This document shows, in pieces, positions 25,908 through 34,518 of a stretch of DNA of 64,000 nt. The position numbers were made by a program, and so were the translations under genes. Position 1 is the stretch's first letter. Every line of letters begins with the position of its first letter. This DNA comes from Cryobacterium sp. Y50 (GTDB taxonomy: Bacteria; Actinomycetota; Actinomycetes; Actinomycetales; Microbacteriaceae): positions 124,001 through 188,000 of the forward strand of contig NZ_PJJM01000104.1 in the NCBI RefSeq assembly GCF_002929805.1. The letters run 5' to 3'. The notes under the pieces are model-generated. The model saw only the letters and a list, made by a program, of their open reading frames with translations. It made no database searches and was not told the DNA's origin.

Positions 25908-28508
25908 ATGAATGAGAGTCACGTGGCACACGAGCACGAAAGCGTCCGCATCGATTCGCGCGATGAGATCGACGAAGAAGTGTATGACTTCGCCGCGATC
26001 CAGGCGAAGTGGCAACCCATCTGGGAGGAGCTCGCTCCTTTCAAGACGAGCGGTGAGGGCGACACCCGCCCGCGCAAGTACGTGCTCGATATGTTCCCGT
26101 ACCCCTCCGGTGACCTGCACATGGGCCACGCCGAGGTCTATGCGCTCGGCGATGTCGTCGCCCGTTATTGGCGCCACCAGGGCTTCAACGTGTTGCACCC
26201 GATCGGCTGGGACTCCTTCGGCCTGCCGGCCGAGAACGCCGCCATCAAGCGGGGCATCGACCCGCGCGGCTGGACCTACGATAACATCGCCCAGCAGAAG
26301 AAGAGCATGAAGCTCTATGCGACCAGCTTCGACTGGGACCGCGAACTGCACACGAGCGACCCCGAATATTACAAGTGGACCCAGTGGCTGTTCCTGCAGC
26401 TGTACAAGAAGGGCCTGGCCTACCGCAAGGACAGCTGGGTCAACTGGGACCCGATCGACCAGACTGTGCTCGCCAACGAGCAGGTCCTGGCCGACGGAAC
26501 GAGCGACCGCAGCGGCGCCGTCGTCGTTAAGAAGAAACTCACCCAGTGGTACTTTAGGATCACTGACTACGCCGATCGTCTGCTGGATGACCTCAACCAG
26601 CTTGAGGGCACTTGGCCGGCCAAGGTGCTCAACATGCAGCGGAACTGGATCGGACGCTCCATCGGAGCGGATGTCGACTTCGCCGTCGAAGGCCGAACCG
26701 AACGCATCACCGTTTTCACCACGCGTCCGGACACGCTGTTCGGTGCCACCTTCATGGTCGTCGCCCCGGACAGCGATCTCGCCGCCGAACTTGTCGCAGA
26801 GTCCACGCCCGAGGTACAGGAAGCCTTCCAGGACTACCTCGTGCAGGTTCAGCGCAGCACCGAGATCGAGCGTCAGGCGACCGACCGGCCCAAAACCGGC
26901 GTGTTCCTCGGCCGCTACGCCATCAACCCGGTCAATGGCGAACGCCTGCCCATCTGGGCGGCCGACTATGTGCTCGCCGACTACGGCACCGGTGCGATCA
27001 TGGCCGTGCCGGCCCACGACCAGCGCGACCTCGACTTCGCCCGCGCCTTCGACCTGCCCGTGCGCGTCGTCGTCGATACCAACTCGCCGGCCACCGGCAT
27101 GATCCCCGTCATCACCCAGAGCATGCTCGACGGCACCGAAGAACTGCCGGCGCTCGACCCGCTCAGCACCGGCATCGCCCTGGCGGGCGAGGGCCGCCTC
27201 GTCAACTCCGGTCCGCTGAACGGCCTGAGCAAGATCACCGCCATCAAGCGCATCATTGAACAGCTCGCTGCCGACGGCCTCGGCCGCTCCGCGAAGAACT
27301 ATCGCCTGCGCGACTGGCTCGTCTCCCGGCAGCGCTACTGGGGCGCTCCGATCCCGATCATCCACGGCGCCGATGGCACCGAAATTCCGGTCCCCGAAGA
27401 TCAGCTGCCGGTGCTGCTGCCGCCCGCAGAGGGTCTTGACCTGAAGCCCCGGGGAACGTCGCCGCTCGGCGGTGCGACCGATTGGGTCAACGTGCCGAAC
27501 CCGATCGACGGCACTCCGTCGACACGCGACGCCGACACTCTGGATACCTTCGTCGACAGCTCCTGGTACTTCCTGCGGTTCCTGAACCCGAGTGATGACA
27601 CCAAGGCCTTCGACCCGAAGGATGCCGAAAAGTGGGCTCCGGTCGACCAATACGTCGGCGGCGTTGAGCACGCCATTCTGCATCTGCTGTACGCGCGTTT
27701 TATCACGAAGTTTTTGTTCGACGAGGGCCTGGTAAGCTTCACCGAGCCCTTCACAGCTCTGCTCAACCAGGGCATGGTCATTCTCGACGGCGACAAGATG
27801 AGCAAGAGCAAGGGCAATCTGGTCTACTTCACCGAAGAAATCGAACGCCATGGCGTTGATGCCGTGCGCCTCACGATGGCGTTCGCCGGTCCGCCGGAAG
27901 ACGACATCGACTGGTCGGACGTTTCCCCGGTCGGCTCGGCCAAGTTCCTGGCCCGCGCCTGGCGCGTCGCCCGCGATGTCACGAGTGCGCCTGATGTGGA
28001 GTGGAAGACCGGTGACGTCACCCTGCGCCGCATCACCCACCGCTTCCTGTCCGACGCGCCCGGCTTGGTGGAGTCGTTCAAGTTCAACGTCGTCGTCGCA
28101 CGCCTGATGGAGCTCGTCAATGCGAGCCGCAAGGTCATCGATACCGGTGCCGGGCCAGCGGATGCCGCGGTGCGTGAAGCCGCCGAGGCCACCGCCATGG
28201 CGCTAAACCTGTTTGCCCCCTACGCGGCGGAGGACATGTGGGAGCACCTCGGCTACGAGCCGTGCATCGCGCTCGTGCCATGGCGCAAGGCCGAGCAGAC
28301 CCTGCTCGTTCAGGAATCGGTCACGGCGGTCGTCCAGGTCGACGGCAAGATGCGCACCCTGCTGGAGGTATCGCCGAAGATCTCTAGTGAGGACCTGGAG
28401 AAGATGGCGCGGGAAGCCGCCGCTGTCATCCGTTCGATCGGTGATCGCGAGATCATCAAGGTGATCGTGCGGGTGCCCAAGCTCGTCTCCTTCGTCACCT
28501 GCCCGTAG
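25908..28508 (+). CDS. leuS: Leucyl-tRNA synthetase
   Basis: LeuS charges tRNA-Leu. The class I motifs are HMGH (71-74) and KMSKS (630-634). An editing domain (about 240-430) and [12 protein letters not shown] are visible, and the C-terminal anticodon-binding and zinc-like regions complete 866 residues. ATG 25908 and GTG 25923 are both possible starts; a GAGAG lies five bases before the GTG. The 186-bp leader has a TAATCT -10-like element near 25835 but no T-box sequence. Confidence 0.97.
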   Translation: MNESHVAHEHESVRIDSRDEIDEEVYDFAAIQAKWQPIWEELAPFKTSGEGDTRPRKYVLDMFPYPSGDLHMGHAEVYALGDVVARYWRHQGFNVLHPIGWDSFGLPAENAAIKRGIDPRGWTYDNIAQQKKSMKLYATSFDWDRELHTSDPEYYKWTQWLFLQLYKKGLAYRKDSWVNWDPIDQTVLANEQVLADGTSDRSGAVVVKKKLTQWYFRITDYADRLLDDLNQLEGTWPAKVLNMQRNWIGRSIGADVDFAVEGRTERITVFTTRPDTLFGATFMVVAPDSDLAAELVAESTPEVQEAFQDYLVQVQRSTEIERQATDRPKTGVFLGRYAINPVNGERLPIWAADYVLADYGTGAIMAVPAHDQRDLDFARAFDLPVRVVVDTNSPATGMIPVITQSMLDGTEELPALDPLSTGIALAGEGRLVNSGPLNGLSKITAIKRIIEQLAADGLGRSAKNYRLRDWLVSRQRYWGAPIPIIHGADGTEIPVPEDQLPVLLPPAEGLDLKPRGTSPLGGATDWVNVPNPIDGTPSTRDADTLDTFVDSSWYFLRFLNPSDDTKAFDPKDAEKWAPVDQYVGGVEHAILHLLYARFITKFLFDEGLVSFTEPFTALLNQGMVILDGDKMSKSKGNLVYFTEEIERHGVDAVRLTMAFAGPPEDDIDWSDVSPVGSAKFLARAWRVARDVTSAPDVEWKTGDVTLRRITHRFLSDAPGLVESFKFNVVVARLMELVNASRKVIDTGAGPADAAVREAAEATAMALNLFAPYAAEDMWEHLGYEPCIALVPWRKAEQTLLVQESVTAVVQVDGKMRTLLEVSPKISSEDLEKMAREAAAVIRSIGDREIIKVIVRVPKLVSFVTCP

Positions 28509-28522
28509 CGCCGGACAAAATC

Positions 28523-28557
28523 GGCCCTGGCTGACCCTCGTAGGATCGGTCGGGGCC
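28523..28557 (+). terminator. Possible terminator after leuS
   Basis: GGCCC and GGGGCC arms with imperfect internal pairing follow the leuS stop by about 15 nt, ending in CCTTCT. Pairing is broken in several places, so this is a weak call. Confidence 0.35.
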
Positions 28558-28580
28558 TTCTCCACAGGCCCGTTTAGTCT

Positions 28581-28596
28581 CATCTGTGCACAGATG
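28581..28596 (+). promoter_or_regulatory. 16-bp perfect palindrome upstream of comEA
   Basis: CATCTGTGCACAGATG is a perfect palindrome centred about 45 bp upstream of the comEA -10 box (TAGCCT, 28632-28637). It looks like a dimer-binding operator or activator site. No regulator is encoded nearby. Confidence 0.5.
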
Positions 28597-28631
28597 GGTC
28601 ATCCGACCACAAACGGATGCTTCGCGCGGCC

Positions 28632-28637
28632 TAGCCT
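28632..28637 (+). promoter_or_regulatory. Leaderless -10 box TAGCCT for comEA
   Basis: TAGCCT ends seven bases before the comEA ATG (28644). There is no Shine-Dalgarno sequence, so the transcript probably begins at the start codon. Confidence 0.6.
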
Positions 28638-28643
28638 GCGAGC

Positions 28644-29336
28644 ATGCAGCATGACCGGTTCCCCCTCGATCTGGAGCGCCTCGCTCCGGCCGCGCGGGGA
28701 CGTCCCCGACTGCGAGTCGGCGTGGGAGCCGCCGTCGTGCTCTTGCTGCTCGCCCTCGTGTTCGCCGTCATCGTGTCGGCGGTGGGCCAGCAGGCGGGGC
28801 AGCGCACGGTCGGCTCGGAAACGGTATCGATCCCCACGGGCGGCAGCCTAGAGCCGTTTGATTCCGGTGCGAGCACAACTCCGGATGGCTCTGCCACGAG
28901 CGCGATCATCTTCGTGCACGTTTTGGGAGCGGTCGCCTGGCCCGGTCTGTTCGAGTTGCAGGACGGTGCCCGGGTCATGGATGCGATCGCCGCCGCCGGC
29001 GGGCTGAGCCCCGAGGCCGACCCTGCCGGGGTCAATCTCGCCCGCATCGTGAGCGACGGGGAGCAGTTCTACGTGCCGCGGCAGGGTGAGGTTCCACCGG
29101 GCGTTCCAGCGGCGACCGTCTCGGGGGGAGCTGGCGCACCCGCCGCCAAGGTCAACCTCAACTCGGCGACGCTCGCCGACCTCGATTCCCTGCCCCGCAT
29201 CGGCCCAACCATGGCGCAGCGCATCATTGACTTTCGCACGGCTAACGGGCGATTCGCCAGCGTAGACGGCCTGCGCGATGTCGCGGGAATCGGCGACAAA
29301 ACGTTCGAGGCGCTCAAAGACCTCATTACAGTATGA
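28644..29336 (+). CDS. comEA: ComEA family DNA-binding protein
   Basis: A 230-residue membrane-anchored protein with a single N-terminal hydrophobic segment (about 25-47), an SLBB-like beta domain (about 88-145) with VHVLGAVAWPGLFEL, and a C-terminal double helix-hairpin-helix DNA-binding domain (about 168-230) with VNLNSATLADLDSLPRIG. ComEA pulls double-stranded DNA through the wall during natural transformation. It overlaps comEC by four bases. No type IV uptake pilus genes are in the window. Confidence 0.93.
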   Translation: MQHDRFPLDLERLAPAARGRPRLRVGVGAAVVLLLLALVFAVIVSAVGQQAGQRTVGSETVSIPTGGSLEPFDSGASTTPDGSATSAIIFVHVLGAVAWPGLFELQDGARVMDAIAAAGGLSPEADPAGVNLARIVSDGEQFYVPRQGEVPPGVPAATVSGGAGAPAAKVNLNSATLADLDSLPRIGPTMAQRIIDFRTANGRFASVDGLRDVAGIGDKTFEALKDLITV

Positions 29337-31789
29337 GCCTCGACCTACGGCTGGCGCTTCCGGCCCTGGCCGCGTGGCTCACGTCGGGGTTGCTGATCGG
29401 AGCGCCAGAGGGTGCCTGGTCCATTGCCCTTGTGCTGTGGGCAGCGGCCGGGGTGACGGCGGGCATCCTCGTGATGAAACGGATGCCGGCGCGCAGACGT
29501 GAAATGAACCAGCGTTCAGAGCCCAGCCGCTGGCAGCTGCTGGGCGGCAGCGTCGTTCTCTGCTGTGCCGCCGCGGCACTTGTGGCCACTGCCGTCGGGG
29601 TGTGGGCGCCGGTGCGCCTCCCGCCGGAGATGCGTGCCGCCGCGGAGTCGCACGCGACGCTCACGGCCACGGTCACCGTCTGGTCGGTTCCGGTTGCTGC
29701 CAGGGCCTTCATCGGTAGTGGCACTTCGGGACGAGTACGCTACCGGGCCACGCTCACGCAGGTCGACCTGCGCGGCGATACGACGCGATTGGAAAGCCCG
29801 GTGGTGGTGTTCGCCGAGGCAGCCAGGGGAGGCCACGAACCCGAGATCGGCACCAGCCTGCGCCTGCGCGGCACCCTGCGCCCGACGAACCCGGGCGACG
29901 CAGCGGTCGCCTTGCTCTTCGCCACCGAACCCGCTCAGGTGGCCGAGTCGCCGCCCTGGTGGCTGCAGTGGTCGAACGAGCTCCGCGCTCGGTTCGCGGC
30001 GGCGGCGACGAGCCTCCCCGGCGACGGGGGAGACTTGCTCCCCGGCCTGGCGATCGGCGACACGAGCGCAGTCAGTCCAGCCCTCGATCAAGCCATGAAA
30101 ACCAGCTCACTGAGCCATTTGACCGCGGTTTCCGGCGCCAATTGTGCCATCGTCATCGCTTCGATCATGCTCCTCGGTGGCTATCTGCGCCTGCGCCGCA
30201 GCTGGCGCATTCTGCTATCACTCGTGACACTGCTCGGCTTCACAGTCCTGGTTACTCCGGAGCCGAGCGTGCTGCGCTCGGCGGTCATGGCCACCCTCAC
30301 CCTCGCGTCGATCGGCGTGGGCCGGCCCGGGCGAGGCGTGCCCACCCTGCTCGTCGTCGTGATCGGGCTGCTTGCGAGCGATCCCTGGCTGGCCCGAAAC
30401 TACGGCTTTGCGCTGTCCGTGCTCGCGACCGCGGGGCTCCTCATCCTGGTCGGACCGCTCAGCCGAGTACTCAGCCAGTGGATGCCGCTGGCCCTGGCTG
30501 CCGTCATCGCCATCCCTTTGGCCGCCCAACTGGCCTGTCAGCCCATACTCATTCTGTTGAGCCCCAGCCTGCCGCTCTACGGGGTGCCGGCCAACATTCT
30601 CGCTGGTCCTGCCGCACCGGTCGCCACGGTGGTCGGGCTGATCGCCTGCCTGACTCTGCCGGTTCTCCCGGGCGTAGCGTCGGGCCTGCTCGCCGGGGCC
30701 TGGCTGCCGTCGGCCTGGATCGCTGCCGTGTCCCAGACCATGTCGACGCTGCCGGGCACCCGTCTGCCGTGGCCCGGCGGAGTGCCCGGCGTCTTGCTGC
30801 TCTCGGTCGTCACCCTGCTCACTCTCGTGGTCGTATTGCGTGGGCCCGCTGCTCGCCCCGCACGCTGGCCGGCGGCGGTTCTCGCCGTGCTGCTGGTCGG
30901 GTTCGGGAGCTACGCCGGGTCACTGATTGGCACCCAAATCGGCCGCGCCACCACTTTTCCGGCGAACTGGCAGATTGCGGCTTGCGATATCGGGCAGGGT
31001 GATGCCGTTGTCGTGCGCGACGGTGATGAGTACGGCCTGGTTGACGTCGGGCCCGATCCGAAGCTGCTCTCGAGCTGCCTCGCGACTCTCGGCATCAGCC
31101 GCATCAACCTGCTCGTGCTCACCCATTACGACCTCGACCATATCGGCGGAGTAGATGCAGTCATTGGCATGGTCGATACCGCCCTGGTCGGGCAGCCGGA
31201 GAACGCGCAGGACGAACGCCTGCACGAGCGTCTCGCGGCTGGCGGAGCCGTCGTGCGCCAGACGTCTCGGGGTGATGCCGGTACGCTTGGAGGACTGCGC
31301 TGGAACATTCTCTGGCCCGTCCGTGGAGCCACCACGATGCAGGTGGGCAACCCGGGAAGCATCACCATTTTGTTCGAAGGGCGGGGCCTTCGTTCGATTT
31401 TTCTCGGAGATCTTGGCGAAGAATCGCAGAATGCCCTGCGGCGGATCTCGCTACCCGGCTCGGTCGACGTCGTGAAGGTCGCCCACCACGGCTCGGCCGA
31501 TCAGAGCTTCGAGCTGTACGCCGAACTGCGGGCCAGGGTGGGGCTGATCTCGGTCGGCACGACAAACACCTACGGGCATCCCACCGACGCGTTGCTTAAC
31601 ACTCTCGCCTCGGCGGGAACCCTGTCCGTGCGCACCGACCGGGAGGGAATGTCAGTGGTTGCGCCGGGGGATAACGGCACGATCGTGCTCTGGACGGAGA
31701 AGATCGCCGACCGCGGTCCGCCCGCGCCGTCGACTGCTGCACCGACTGCTGCACCGACTGCTACCGGGAGGGTCAGCGGTGCGCGTTAG
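29333..31789 (+). CDS. comEC: ComEC/Rec2 family DNA-uptake channel protein
   Basis: The protein has 818 residues, a multi-helix competence domain with NDLTAVSGAN-like sequence (LSHLTAVSGANCAIV) and a C-terminal metallo-beta-lactamase-like domain with DIGQGDAVVVRDGDEYGLVDVG and the metal motif HYDLDH. It should form the membrane channel for single-stranded DNA. The ATGA overlap couples it to comEA. The C-terminus ends in a PTAAPTAAPTAT repeat encoded by a 12-bp tandem repeat. Its stop codon overlaps the -10 of holA. Confidence 0.94.
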   Translation: MSLDLRLALPALAAWLTSGLLIGAPEGAWSIALVLWAAAGVTAGILVMKRMPARRREMNQRSEPSRWQLLGGSVVLCCAAAALVATAVGVWAPVRLPPEMRAAAESHATLTATVTVWSVPVAARAFIGSGTSGRVRYRATLTQVDLRGDTTRLESPVVVFAEAARGGHEPEIGTSLRLRGTLRPTNPGDAAVALLFATEPAQVAESPPWWLQWSNELRARFAAAATSLPGDGGDLLPGLAIGDTSAVSPALDQAMKTSSLSHLTAVSGANCAIVIASIMLLGGYLRLRRSWRILLSLVTLLGFTVLVTPEPSVLRSAVMATLTLASIGVGRPGRGVPTLLVVVIGLLASDPWLARNYGFALSVLATAGLLILVGPLSRVLSQWMPLALAAVIAIPLAAQLACQPILILLSPSLPLYGVPANILAGPAAPVATVVGLIACLTLPVLPGVASGLLAGAWLPSAWIAAVSQTMSTLPGTRLPWPGGVPGVLLLSVVTLLTLVVVLRGPAARPARWPAAVLAVLLVGFGSYAGSLIGTQIGRATTFPANWQIAACDIGQGDAVVVRDGDEYGLVDVGPDPKLLSSCLATLGISRINLLVLTHYDLDHIGGVDAVIGMVDTALVGQPENAQDERLHERLAAGGAVVRQTSRGDAGTLGGLRWNILWPVRGATTMQVGNPGSITILFEGRGLRSIFLGDLGEESQNALRRISLPGSVDVVKVAHHGSADQSFELYAELRARVGLISVGTTNTYGHPTDALLNTLASAGTLSVRTDREGMSVVAPGDNGTIVLWTEKIADRGPPAPSTAAPTAAPTATGRVSGAR
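31731..31766 (+). repeat. 12-bp tandem repeat at the 3' end of comEC
   Basis: Three units of CGACTGCTGCAC (the third is incomplete, CGACTGCTACCG) encode Thr-Ala-Ala-Pro repeats in the ComEC tail. This is a slippage-prone region outside the conserved domains. Confidence 0.8.
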
Positions 31790-31792
31790 GCT
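31787..31792 (+). promoter_or_regulatory. -10 box TAGGCT for holA within the comEC stop
   Basis: TAGGCT includes the comEC TAG stop. Transcription from here would give holA a leader of about 30 nt with the AAGGAG Shine-Dalgarno sequence at 31817. Confidence 0.45.
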
Positions 31793-31828
31793 TGATCGAC
31801 CACCCGCATGACACGCAAGGAGAGCGCT

Positions 31829-32884
31829 ATGGCCGCACGATCCGCCACGACCGGCTCCCGCGCGGGCAAGGCAGCCCCCACCCGCGCGGCCAAGGGCGCC
31901 GTCATCCCCCAGCTCGGCTGGCATCAGGTGCGTCCGGCGCCGATCGTGCTCGTCTCGGGGACCGAAACGTTTCTCGCGGAACGTGCCATCCGTCAGCTGC
32001 GCGACTTTCTCAAACTTGAAGATCCCAGCCTCGAAATCAGCGACGTGCAGGCTGATAGCTATGCCCCCGGTGAGCTGCTCACCCTGGCGAGCCCGTCCCT
32101 GTTCGGCGAGCCGCGGCTGATTCGGGTCAGCAATGTCGAGAAGTGCAGCGACACCTTTCTGGCCGAGGCGCTCGATTACCTGGAGAACCCGGCCGATGAC
32201 ACCTATGTCGTGCTGCGACACGGCGGGGGAGTGCGCGGGAAGAAGTTGCTCGACACCATTCGCAGCGGTCTCGGTGGCGCCATCGAGGTGGTCTGCACCG
32301 AGCTCAAGAAGGACACCGAGAAGTACGAATTCGCATCCAACGAGTTTAAAGCGGCCGGCAAACGGGTCACCGCGAGTGCGCTGCGCCAGCTCGTTGCCGC
32401 GTTCTCCGACGATTTGGCCGAACTCTCCGCTGCCTGCCAGCAGCTCATCGCGGACGCGACGAGCGAGGTCACCGAAACCACGGTCGACCGTTACTACGGT
32501 GGCCGCGTCGAAACCAACGCCTTCAAAGTCGCAGACTGGGCTATCGCGGGCCGCACTGGTGAGGCCCTCGTGGCGCTGCGGCACGCCCTCACATCCGGGG
32601 CTGACCCGGTGCCGATCGTCGCGGCTTTCGCCATGAAGATTCGCACCATGGCGAAGGTCTTTGGAGCCCGCGGCGGTTCCGCCCAGCTCGGCGCCCAGTT
32701 CGGCCTGGCCCCCTGGCAGGTGGAACGAGCGCAGAAGGACCTGCGAGGCTGGAGCGATGAGGGCCTCGCCCGCTGCATCGTCGTGCTCGCAGAAACGGAT
32801 GCGGCGGTGAAGGGTGCCGGTCGCGACCCGGTCTACGCCTTGGAACGTCTCATCGGCGTGATCGCCCGCCGAGGCGAGGGCTAG
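31829..32884 (+). CDS. holA: DNA polymerase III delta subunit
   Basis: HolA is the clamp-loader subunit that opens the beta sliding clamp. After a basic N-terminal stretch, PIVLVSGTETFLAERAIRQLRDF begins the delta domain, and SPSLFGEPRLIRVSNVEK and the C-terminal GDPVPIVAAFAMKIRTMAKV-like region fit the family. Start ATG 31829 has AAGGAG seven bases upstream, giving 351 residues; an in-frame ATG at 31808 lacks one. The location after comEC is the usual bacterial order. Confidence 0.93.
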   Translation: MAARSATTGSRAGKAAPTRAAKGAVIPQLGWHQVRPAPIVLVSGTETFLAERAIRQLRDFLKLEDPSLEISDVQADSYAPGELLTLASPSLFGEPRLIRVSNVEKCSDTFLAEALDYLENPADDTYVVLRHGGGVRGKKLLDTIRSGLGGAIEVVCTELKKDTEKYEFASNEFKAAGKRVTASALRQLVAAFSDDLAELSAACQQLIADATSEVTETTVDRYYGGRVETNAFKVADWAIAGRTGEALVALRHALTSGADPVPIVAAFAMKIRTMAKVFGARGGSAQLGAQFGLAPWQVERAQKDLRGWSDEGLARCIVVLAETDAAVKGAGRDPVYALERLIGVIARRGEG

Positions 32885-33057
32885 CGCCACTGGCAACGAG
32901 CGGGTCTCCGGGGTACTGAGTTTGCTGTGGCAGCATGAGGGGTCGACCGCAACGTATGCCCAGTCATGGATCACTGCGTCACAGATATCGCGCCCGATTC
33001 GTGGCCCAGGCAAGGCGTCACGGCTGACCGAACGGGTTGCGAGCCGACGGACGCAAA

Positions 33058-33084
33058 AAACCCCAGCCGAGACGGCGGGGGTTT
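33058..33084 (-). terminator. Rho-independent terminator of rpsT
   Basis: A 12-bp stem (one mismatch) with a 3-nt loop is followed on the minus strand by TTTTTT (33060-33055), the expected structure for ending rpsT transcription, 73 bp past its stop. Confidence 0.8.
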
Positions 33085-33156
33085 CTGTGCGACGAGGGAC
33101 GGCATCCGCTCTAACGAGCCGATGCAGACACCAGGCGCGAATGGAGCCAGTGTCAA

Positions 33157-33420
33157 TTAGACGAGTGCGGAAACGGCTTTCGCGATGGCCGACTTCTTGT
33201 TCGCAGCCTGGTTCTGGTGGATTACACCCTTGCTGACGGCCTTGTCGAGCTTCTTGGAAGCAAAGGCGAGACCGACGACGGCCTTGTCCTTGTCGCCAGC
33301 GGCAATCGCAGTACGAGTCGCGCGGATCGCGGACTTGAACTCGCTCTTGACAGCCTTGTTGCGCTCCTGGGCCTTCTTGTTGGTGCCAATTCGCTTGATC
33401 TGCGACTTGATATTTGCCAC
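33157..33420 (-). CDS. rpsT: 30S ribosomal protein S20
   Basis: S20 is an 87-residue helical protein that binds 16S rRNA early in 30S assembly. It begins [30 protein letters not shown], a strong match to the family, and ends with [19 protein letters not shown]. The start is GTG 33420 with no obvious Shine-Dalgarno sequence. It converges with holA, as in many bacteria, and ends at a strong terminator. Confidence 0.97.
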   Translation of the reverse strand: MANIKSQIKRIGTNKKAQERNKAVKSEFKSAIRATRTAIAAGDKDKAVVGLAFASKKLDKAVSKGVIHQNQAANKKSAIAKAVSALV

Positions 33421-33717
33421 GTTTTTTACGCTTTCGTTAGGTTCTAGTACGGACAGCCGCTCAGCGGTAGAGGGCGCTTCTGCGGCGAAAATCGTGCGGG
33501 GTGGGACCCAACACGCAAGCCAAGTAGTAATGTTACCAGCAATTGCTGCCTCCCCAAAACCCGCCCGGTCTCCGGGAGTCCCTTCCCGTCCGCGCGAGTG
33601 GAGACCGCTCTACCCGCCGTGCACATGACTGCGCCCGATCTGGCTAGCCGCTACGCCGGTTACCGTAGTGCGCAGCGGTATCGAACGCGGCCACGTGGGT
33701 AGAGCCGCAGCCCGCCG
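33421..33717. other. Intergenic region upstream of rpsT
   Basis: No gene is supported in these 297 bases. They hold the leader and promoter region of rpsT on the minus strand and the end of the convergent-side hydrolase gene. I saw no tRNA or clear hairpin. Confidence 0.6.
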
Positions 33718-34455
33718 TCATCGAGCCGGGGGCGCGGCCGACACCCGCCCGGTGACCTGCAACAGGATCGCGGTGAAGCGCTCGGGCTGGACGAGGCTCG
33801 ACAGGTGCGTCGCTCCCGGCACCACGACGACCGTCCCGTTGCGGCAGGCGGCAAGAAAGCGCCGCTCGTTCAGCCGAAAGTGATCGAGTGCACCGTTGAC
33901 CAACCAGATCGGGCCGGGATACGCCGCGAGGCTGGCCAGGGGAGTCAGCGTTGAGGTCGCCTGCAGGCTCGAATCCATCACGTCGAGTGCGGCGCCGCCC
34001 GCGAGCACGTCGCGGGCGGCGGCCGCGGGCAAAAGGAGGCGCGCCAGGCCCTCGTGCAACCACAAGCCTCGATCGGGCAGCCGGTGAATTATTCGGGCCA
34101 GCAGTCGATACCCCTCAAGCAGCATGCCTTTCGGCACGGCGCTACAGCCGGCAGCGACCAGCCCGGCCACCCGAGCGGGGTGCTTCGCAGCGTAGGCCAC
34201 GGCATAGTAACCGCCGAGCGAGAGCCCGACCAGCAGTACCCGGCCGCCGAGCGCCGTCACCCCATCGTCGATGGCGGCGAGCGCGGCCGGCACAGTGAAC
34301 GTCTCATTCATCCGCTGCCCATGGCCGGGCAAATCGATTGCGAGCACGGGATACCCGGCAGAACGCAAGGTTTCCTCCTGATACCGCCACATCGTGGCTG
34401 AGGCGCGAATGCCGTGCACGAGCAGAACCGGCACGCGGGCTTCGGGAGTCTCCAT
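33718..34455 (-). CDS. Alpha/beta-fold hydrolase
   Basis: A 245-residue hydrolase with the oxyanion motif LLVHGIRAS (11-19), nucleophile elbow GLSLGG (Ser79), and a late His in PGATHLSS (about 216). Asp in GALDHF (about 190) is a plausible acid. The substrate cannot be told; esterase, peroxidase or lipase-like roles are possible. A TAGGCT on the minus strand (34467-34462) ends seven bases before the ATG, so it should be leaderless. It diverges from the amidohydrolase. Confidence 0.86.
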   Translation of the reverse strand: METPEARVPVLLVHGIRASATMWRYQEETLRSAGYPVLAIDLPGHGQRMNETFTVPAALAAIDDGVTALGGRVLLVGLSLGGYYAVAYAAKHPARVAGLVAAGCSAVPKGMLLEGYRLLARIIHRLPDRGLWLHEGLARLLLPAAAARDVLAGGAALDVMDSSLQATSTLTPLASLAAYPGPIWLVNGALDHFRLNERRFLAACRNGTVVVVPGATHLSSLVQPERFTAILLQVTGRVSAAPPAR

Positions 34456-34461
34456 GCCGTG

Positions 34462-34467
34462 AGCCTA
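34462..34467 (-). promoter_or_regulatory. Leaderless -10 box for the alpha/beta hydrolase
   Basis: On the minus strand this reads TAGGCT, seven bases before the ATG at 34455. It faces away from the TAGGCT of the amidohydrolase 40 bp away, so the two promoters share a very short divergent region. Confidence 0.55.
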
Positions 34468-34506
34468 GCCAGCCCCGCTTGGAGTGCCCCGATCAAAGTG
34501 CATGCC

Positions 34507-34512
34507 TAGGCT
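34507..34512 (+). promoter_or_regulatory. Leaderless -10 box for the amidohydrolase
   Basis: TAGGCT ends seven bases before ATG 34519, with no Shine-Dalgarno sequence. Confidence 0.6.
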
Positions 34513-34518
34513 AGAGCC

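Noticed and set aside
25839-28040. A 733-codon open frame antisense to leuS
   Set aside because: It lies entirely opposite a strongly recognised leuS and its product has no recognisable domain. Long antisense frames are expected in GC-rich genes with third-position bias.
28581-28596. LexA/SOS box upstream of comEA
   Set aside because: The palindrome lacks the GAAC-N4-GTTC core of Gram-positive SOS boxes.
31808-31828. Earlier in-frame ATG for holA
   Set aside because: No Shine-Dalgarno sequence precedes it, whereas ATG 31829 has AAGGAG at proper spacing.
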